Positions 58,880 through 64,000 of a stretch of 64,000 bases of DNA are shown here, in pieces (the first letter of the stretch is position 1; every line of letters starts with the position of its first letter). The stretch lies in the NCBI RefSeq assembly GCF_001632365.1, contig NW_024468554.1, positions 127,358-191,357 of the forward strand. The letters are read 5' to 3'. The notes under the pieces are model-generated. The model made no database searches. It had not been told where the DNA came from and was given only the letters and a program-made list of their open reading frames with translations. The position numbers were made by a program, and so were the translations under genes. This stretch comes from Laetiporus sulphureus 93-53 (lineage: Eukaryota; Basidiomycota; Agaricomycetes; Polyporales; Laetiporaceae).

Positions 58880-60030
58880 GCTCATCGCGCGATTGATCTT
58901 TCGTTTTCTCCGAATGCTTATCCTGTGTACTCTGAGAGCATCGTGTCCACTCACGAATTGTTTCACGTTTCCTCATACTAACGCTCGCTGTTGAGTCCTG
59001 ATCTCGTCGACCTTGTTATATGAATGTAGACTAGCTGCTTTAGATGTAAGTTGTAGCTTGACGTACTGCAGATTCATGATGGGACAAATGCCGCGCAAAC
59101 TGGTGCTTCCGGTTGCCGTGTTGAGTAGAACTTTGAATCAATGGTAGTATACGTAAATTAAGTCTGTTAGACCTTCCCATCTTCGTGTGTACAACGGTCA
59201 TTACATACACATAGCGTTCGCTGCTGCACCGCGACTCACTTAGGCTCAACGCTCGACTTGATTTGTTCCAGGTTTCTTCGTTTCGCCTCCTGCAGTTCGC
59301 TACAATCGTTCTGCGTGCGTGCATGGTCATCCTCTGGATTGCTATTGCCAAATATATGCGCTTCGCTGAGCTCTAAGTTTCATTGCCGACGGCCACAAAA
59401 CGAACAATCTACCGCTGCCAGCGGCCGTTCGTGAGTTCTTTTTTGAACTACTTTTGCGGACTGCTTCGGTGGAACCTTGTGGTTCTGCAATCTGTCGCAT
59501 TCCCCGCGACCAGGCCTATGATGGCGCTGGCTATAGTATCAGCCCTGCCAGAAGGAAGCCAGTCCACTGTGATTGAATCAATACGACACCTCACTCTATT
59601 GTCCAGCTCTTTGGGCTCCCTCCGTCATGCCTCTGTGGTGTCAGCTTCCATCAACATACTGAGGAGGCACACATCGCCACGTCCACATCCTCGTGGCTGA
59701 AGCAGGGACGATCGCCTGAACAGGCAGGTGGCAGGTCCGTGCACAGCGATGAAACAGGGTTCTCGCAAGTCTTCCGAGGATAAGTCGTACTCGGATTCCC
59801 ATGCACGCTGCGCGCACGCAGCGCATGCGACTTCTGAACAGAGCAGGCAGGCCGTGGAGGCCGACTGAGCGATATCTCGGTTCTCGTGATAGGCCCGCCG
59901 GATGTGGCGCTGCTTTAGCGTTCAAGTTCAGCTTGAACATGGCGAGCATATAAGGCATAGACGGTGCGTGTCTGGCCCCTCCAGAACAACTCACTTAATT
60001 CCTCAGCGATACAACCTTTCGACGAAGATC
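58880..60030. other. intergenic, 1.15 kb
   Basis: No recognisable gene; frames at 59040-59351 (minus) and 59383-59700 (plus) have no signature. Confidence 0.45.
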
Positions 60031-61576
60031 ATGCAGCAAGTAGACGTCTCTTCTATCATCTCCATCGAGGACGTCGATAGCTTCATCGATAGGAATTCCG
60101 GTGACTCGTGGACGACTACCCAGTTCAAGCTGAATCCATTCGAGACGCGCTTCTGGGGGGAGTCTGTCGCTCACCGACGGCTCCTCCTACTCAAGAGCCT
60201 GTATCGGGCGCACCCGGCAGTCGACAAGCAGTTCAAGGAGCGTCGCACCCTGCACATGCTGCAGGCCACCAGCCAGCCTTCGCCTGTGCACCTGTACGCA
60301 TTCGAGAAGCTGTTCTCCCAGATCAACCGTGAGCTGGGAGGCTGCTTTGGCGGTGGACAGGTGAAACGGTTCCTGGACCTCGGTTGTTCGCCCGGCGGGT
60401 TCTCGACCTGGCTGCTCAAATCCAACGGCTATGCGGGCGTACAAGGTGTCGGCGTCACTTTGCCTGACGACGAAGCACGTTTTCCATTGCAGATCGATCC
60501 TATGCTCAGTGCGACGGCATTGTCCTATCGCGTCCTGTTCGGGGACGTTATGAAGCTCAGCATGGAGGCGATTATGGAGGGGACGGACCCTATTGTTCCT
60601 CTAGGCGAGACCGCGTCGGGCGCCTTGATTGACGCCGCGCAGTATGATCTAATCATCGGCAACGCGTTCCCGACCCTCCGGGGGCCCACGCGCTGGTGGC
60701 TCCGCGTCCAGCTCGTACTCTCACAGATTCTCATCATGATCACTAACGTCGCCCAGGGAGGCTCGTGCATCGTGACGGTCAACACGAAGCCGTTCCTCTG
60801 GGTGGTCGATGCCATCGGGCTCCTCCAGAAGATGTTCGATACGATCACGCCTTTCAAGGGAACGCTGCACGCCTCTAGGACGGTGGGATACCTCATCTGC
60901 AGAGGCTTCCGAGCCACTCCAGAGGAGGTAGACTACTACGCCGGGAGGGTCCGCGTCGTGCTGCGACAGTTGGATGCGGTGGCCGACGAGTCCCGCGCTC
61001 ATGAGGAAAAGTCGCCTGTGGAAGACTCATCGGACGATGATGGCGAGCAGCTGCCTCAGTCCTTCCTCCCTGAGGCATTGCCGCTGTTGACGGGCGAGAG
61101 CGCCGCCGAGATCTTCGACGCTCAGCATCGCCTCGTGTTGGACCTGTTTGAGCCCATGTGGAAGGCGCAGTTTGACGCCATTCACCGAGATTTCGAGAGA
61201 TTACTCTCAGGTGAGATGGTCCCGCGCTGATATGGTCTATATTGACAACGATGGTTTAGGTCAGAGCCGCTCTGAGCCTAGGGGGTTCATTCGTCGCGAT
61301 ATGAGCATGCCCTTGAAGCTCTCTACCTCGCTTGACCAAAATGCTCATTCTCTGCGTTCCCCTGCCTCCCCCACTGCACAGCCGTGGAGGCCGAAGCGTC
61401 ACAGCACGACGTCGGGAGTGTCGCTGAATGAGAACGGCCTGCCACCGTGGGCCGGAAACGATGACAAGTCCTATGTGGTGAAGAATACTCGCGATGCGGG
61501 CTTTGATAGTCTTTTTGGGCGCAAGCGCAGCCAGACCAGCGCGGCCGACAGCAACGGCTGGTGGAGGGCCAAGTGA
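60031..61576 (+). CDS. FtsJ-like SAM-dependent methyltransferase domain protein
   Basis: Rossmann-fold methyltransferase of the FtsJ/RrmJ type; members modify RNA ribose or caps, but the target here is unknown. Start ATG 60031 (MQQVDVSSIISIEDVDSFID). The SAM-binding motif is VKRFLDLGCSPGGFSTWLL near 60370. Then GVTLPDDEARFPL, AAQYDLIIGNAF (motif IV region), LVLSQILIMITNVAQGGSCI, FKGTLHASRTVGYLICRGFR (family K and TS..R.EYLVC.GF-like end) and an acidic linker EDSSDDDGEQ. The first exon is unusually long (1.2 kb, no intron). A 49-nt intron (61211-61259) keeps frame and extends the protein to LFGRKRSQTSAADSNGWWRA, stop 61574-61576; without splicing it ends at 61230. About 500 residues. Confidence 0.82.
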
Positions 61577-62581
61577 TCGGTGCGAATATTATCCTGTATT
61601 TGTACATGACAACGTACTAGTAGCGTTCTTCGTATGCGTCGACTGTAACATTGGAGCTCCTGATTGACCTTGTCTTGTAAAGTAGTTTGTGCTCGCATCG
61701 CCGGTTCTTTGAATGCCATGTACGACAAAACATTCGTCGCGTGTCACAGTGCTAGGTTTGCGCATAGTCGATGAGCGCTTGAAAGCTCAAATGTCTAACC
61801 GCGGTATCATTTGTTGTGATCTGACTCGGTCATGTTGCTCATCGCTGACATATCTGGTTAGGATCGCGTTGTACCGCCTAGGCCTTTGCGCAAGAGGGGC
61901 TGACTGAGCGTGGTGATGCTCTAGGTAACCATCAGCGCGATCTGTGATAGAAACCGGGCAAGCTGTGCGAGACTCTCAAGAAGGGGAGACCAAAGTTGAA
62001 CAACACCATGGTTGCTCAATGCTGTACTTTCTGCAGATCCGCCATCAAAACAGATCAACGAGCGGTCAAGTATCGGAGGCCAGCTTTGATTTGATACCCG
62101 CCAAGAACGCGCCGTCCCCAGGAATCAGATCGCGACGCAGCTTTGGCCAACCCTTGGCAAGCGGGGAACGAATCGGAGAAGCAAGATCCCCGCAGACGCG
62201 GCCACGTGTATTTGTTCTGAGCTTGTCGGAGGTTCCGGCAGACATGCCGCGCCACAAGCGCGACGGAAGGACCTCGAGTATCGCTGCACCTGGTAACTGT
62301 GGTGATGTGCCTATCCTGGGTTGATTTGCTACAGGAAATCTCGAATGATATATATCCTATTCACGAAAGCGTATATATATTTTTTTGAACTGCCACACCG
62401 TGAGTTCACGACCTCCGGGCAAGCAGCAAGGAACAGTGTTCGAGGTCCTCAGGGGGTCCTGTGGCGCGATGATCGCTTGCGTTTCGCGTGTTTCTGTGTT
62501 TAAACGGTAAGCGCTAGCAGCTGCGTTTCCAAGCACAACTTGATTGCGATGGGGCGTGAAAAGGACCGGATTATCCGCCAA
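61577..62581. other. intergenic, 1 kb
   Basis: No recognisable gene. The 126-residue plus frame 61944-62324 has no family pattern. Confidence 0.5.
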
Positions 62582-62633
62582 CAGTCCTCGTCTTCCTTCT
62601 CTTTCTCCCCCTTTTCCTCTTTCTTTGACCATT
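62582..62633 (+). promoter_or_regulatory. CT-rich tract upstream of the bestrophin-like gene
   Basis: About 50 nt almost wholly of C and T, ending 17 bp before the start codon at 62650. Pyrimidine-rich tracts next to the transcription start are common in fungal promoters and leaders. Confidence 0.45.
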
Positions 62634-62649
62634 CCTTGCGGTCGCCGAA

Positions 62650-64000
62650 ATGGAGTCGTCGATGTCGCACGCGGTCGACCCGTTTGCCCACACCCAAAGC
62701 GAGTTCTTCTGCTCTCTCGCGAATGCCATTTCGGCGACCGCACTCATCCGTTGCTGGCCTCTCCTCGTGTTCTTCTCCGCCTGGGCGACCATGATCTCAG
62801 TCGTGAGCGTTACCGTGCGGGACCTAGGTATCCAGAGCACCTTGCTCACTGTGTATGTGACATTGCATTTGGTGCATTTGCTCGCGTGCTGACTTGTTCG
62901 CAGCATTGGTACCGTCCTCGGTTTCGTCATCTCCTACCGCACGACGTCTTCCTTTGAACGCTACAATGAAGGTCGCCGCCTCTGGTCCCAGATCGTCCTC
63001 GCGTCTCGCACCTTCACCCGCACGGTCTGGTTCCACGTGCCTGACGTGATGCCCCCAGACGCGACCAGCCCTGTTCCCCCGCCGGTGGATCAACGCAAAC
63101 TGCGAACTCTGATCGAGAAAAAGACAGTCATCAATCTCGTCGAGGGCTTCGCCGTTGCTGTCAAGCACTACTTGCGCGGCGAGGAGGGCGTGTACTACGA
63201 GGACTTGTTCCACCTCGTCAAGTTTCTTCCCAGCTACGCACTCCCACCTGGTATACCGAGCGCACTCTCCTTGGCTGGAATACCTGCAGAAGCGGAGGGT
63301 GGCGACGAAGATAAAGATGATGCTGACGAGAAACACGCGGACTCTGTGCCGGGCATGCGCTCGTTCACGAGTCTCCACTCAGCGGTGTCTCAGACTGTCC
63401 TTCCGCTCCCGGTGACGTCTCCCACTCAGCCTTCTCGGCGCTCTCACGGGAGGCATAGGAGTGCAAGCGCGCGTGGTACCGCGAAGGTCTCTTTCGACCA
63501 GCGCACCGTCAACACCGTGGTCAACACCGGTCACCACCGCGCCGAATCAGCCGAGACCGTTCGCCAAAAGACGTCGATTCCATCTCTTTCCGCGCAGGGC
63601 CACGAAACGAACTTTTCGGTTGCCAGCCTCGCTCCGCCCTCAATGGACAGGCTGGCTGTGAAGCAGGACTTGGACGTTCCAGCTGACAATGGGGACGGCA
63701 AGGCGTTCTTCTCGACGGACAAGCTGTCGCAGTTCTCGAAGCAGGCGAAGGGCAAGGCGTCGATGGATACTACAGCAGTACTCGCGACTGATGGAGAAGG
63801 CTTCTTGCTCCCTGCGTATATACCGCCGAAGTACCATCTTCTGGATCTCTTTCCCCTCAGTTTGTTCGTGCACTGGTTGGCTGGACGTGGCAAGGATGTG
63901 AAGGTGTGTCTCATCATTTCTTGAACATATTTGTCCCACGCTGGCCTCCTTTACATCTCGACTTCATAATGTACCGAGGATCGAGCTGAACGTATGTGTG
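62650..64000 (+). CDS. bestrophin-like / UPF0187 chloride-channel family protein, 3' end outside window
   Basis: Fungal bestrophin/RFP-TM (UPF0187) membrane protein, likely an anion channel. Start ATG 62650: MESSMSHAVDPFAHTQSEFF, first helix IRCWPLLVFFSAWATMISVV, an intron at about 62853-62903, then IGTVLGFVISYRTTSSFERY and NEGRRLWSQIVLASRTFTR, the family signature. Next HVPDVMPPD, INLVEGFAVAVKHYLRGEEG, LFHLVKFLPSYALPP. A long acidic and Ser/Thr-rich insert follows, then PAYIPPKYHLLDLFPLSLFV before a donor at 63904. The rest lies beyond the window. The large insert between helices is usual in fungal members. Ion selectivity cannot be read here. Confidence 0.88.

Overview
The window looks like nuclear DNA of a filamentous basidiomycete, most likely an Agaricomycete. 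Genes are densely packed on both strands and are cut by many introns of about 45-60 nt with GT..AG (once GC..AG) borders. The families fit such a fungus: a DUF6533 seven-helix protein, F-box proteins with diverged propeller or LRR-like tails, microsomal P450s, an ArAE_2-type transporter, a POT/PTR2 transporter and a stand-alone NYN protein. The assignment rests on family recognition by eye; no database search was run.

Layout. 1-5.0 kb is a transposon graveyard: a decayed pogo/CENP-B-type transposase (minus strand), an end of a TIR element, and a complete 548-bp non-autonomous TIR element with an 8-bp target duplication, all lying in or against a broken ALDH3-type aldehyde dehydrogenase gene. 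5.6-16 kb holds an SDR, a P450 relic, an F-box/propeller gene with a frameshift, and a P450 gene with one internal stop. 16.5-27 kb holds ATG13 (minus), a PTR2 peptide transporter (plus) and an ArAE_2-like membrane protein (plus). 27.7-32 kb holds an M14 carboxypeptidase homologue that has lost catalytic residues, a tRNA-Tyr with an intron, and transaldolase. 32-35.8 kb is almost empty. 35.8-47.6 kb holds a glutathione transferase, a zinc alcohol dehydrogenase, a secreted six-hairpin glycosidase-like protein, an SDR with a decaying tandem copy, and a DUF6533 membrane protein. 49-64 kb holds ATG12, an NYN-domain protein, an F-box/LRR-like protein, ATG27, an FtsJ-type methyltransferase and the start of a bestrophin-like channel that runs off the window.

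How the genes relate. The clearest functional theme is autophagy. ATG13 (Atg1-kinase regulator), ATG12 (ubiquitin-like conjugation) and ATG27 (Atg9 trafficking) lie within about 42 kb. The oxidoreductases, P450s, GST and transporters are typical scattered detoxification genes. No polyketide, peptide or terpene backbone enzyme is visible, so I do not call a biosynthetic cluster. I found no convincing previously undescribed system. The most informative observations are the layered transposon insertions in the ALDH locus, the CGA-to-TGA stops in the transposase, the autophagy trio, the pseudopeptidase-like M14 protein, and a methyltransferase whose C-terminus depends on splicing one 49-nt intron.
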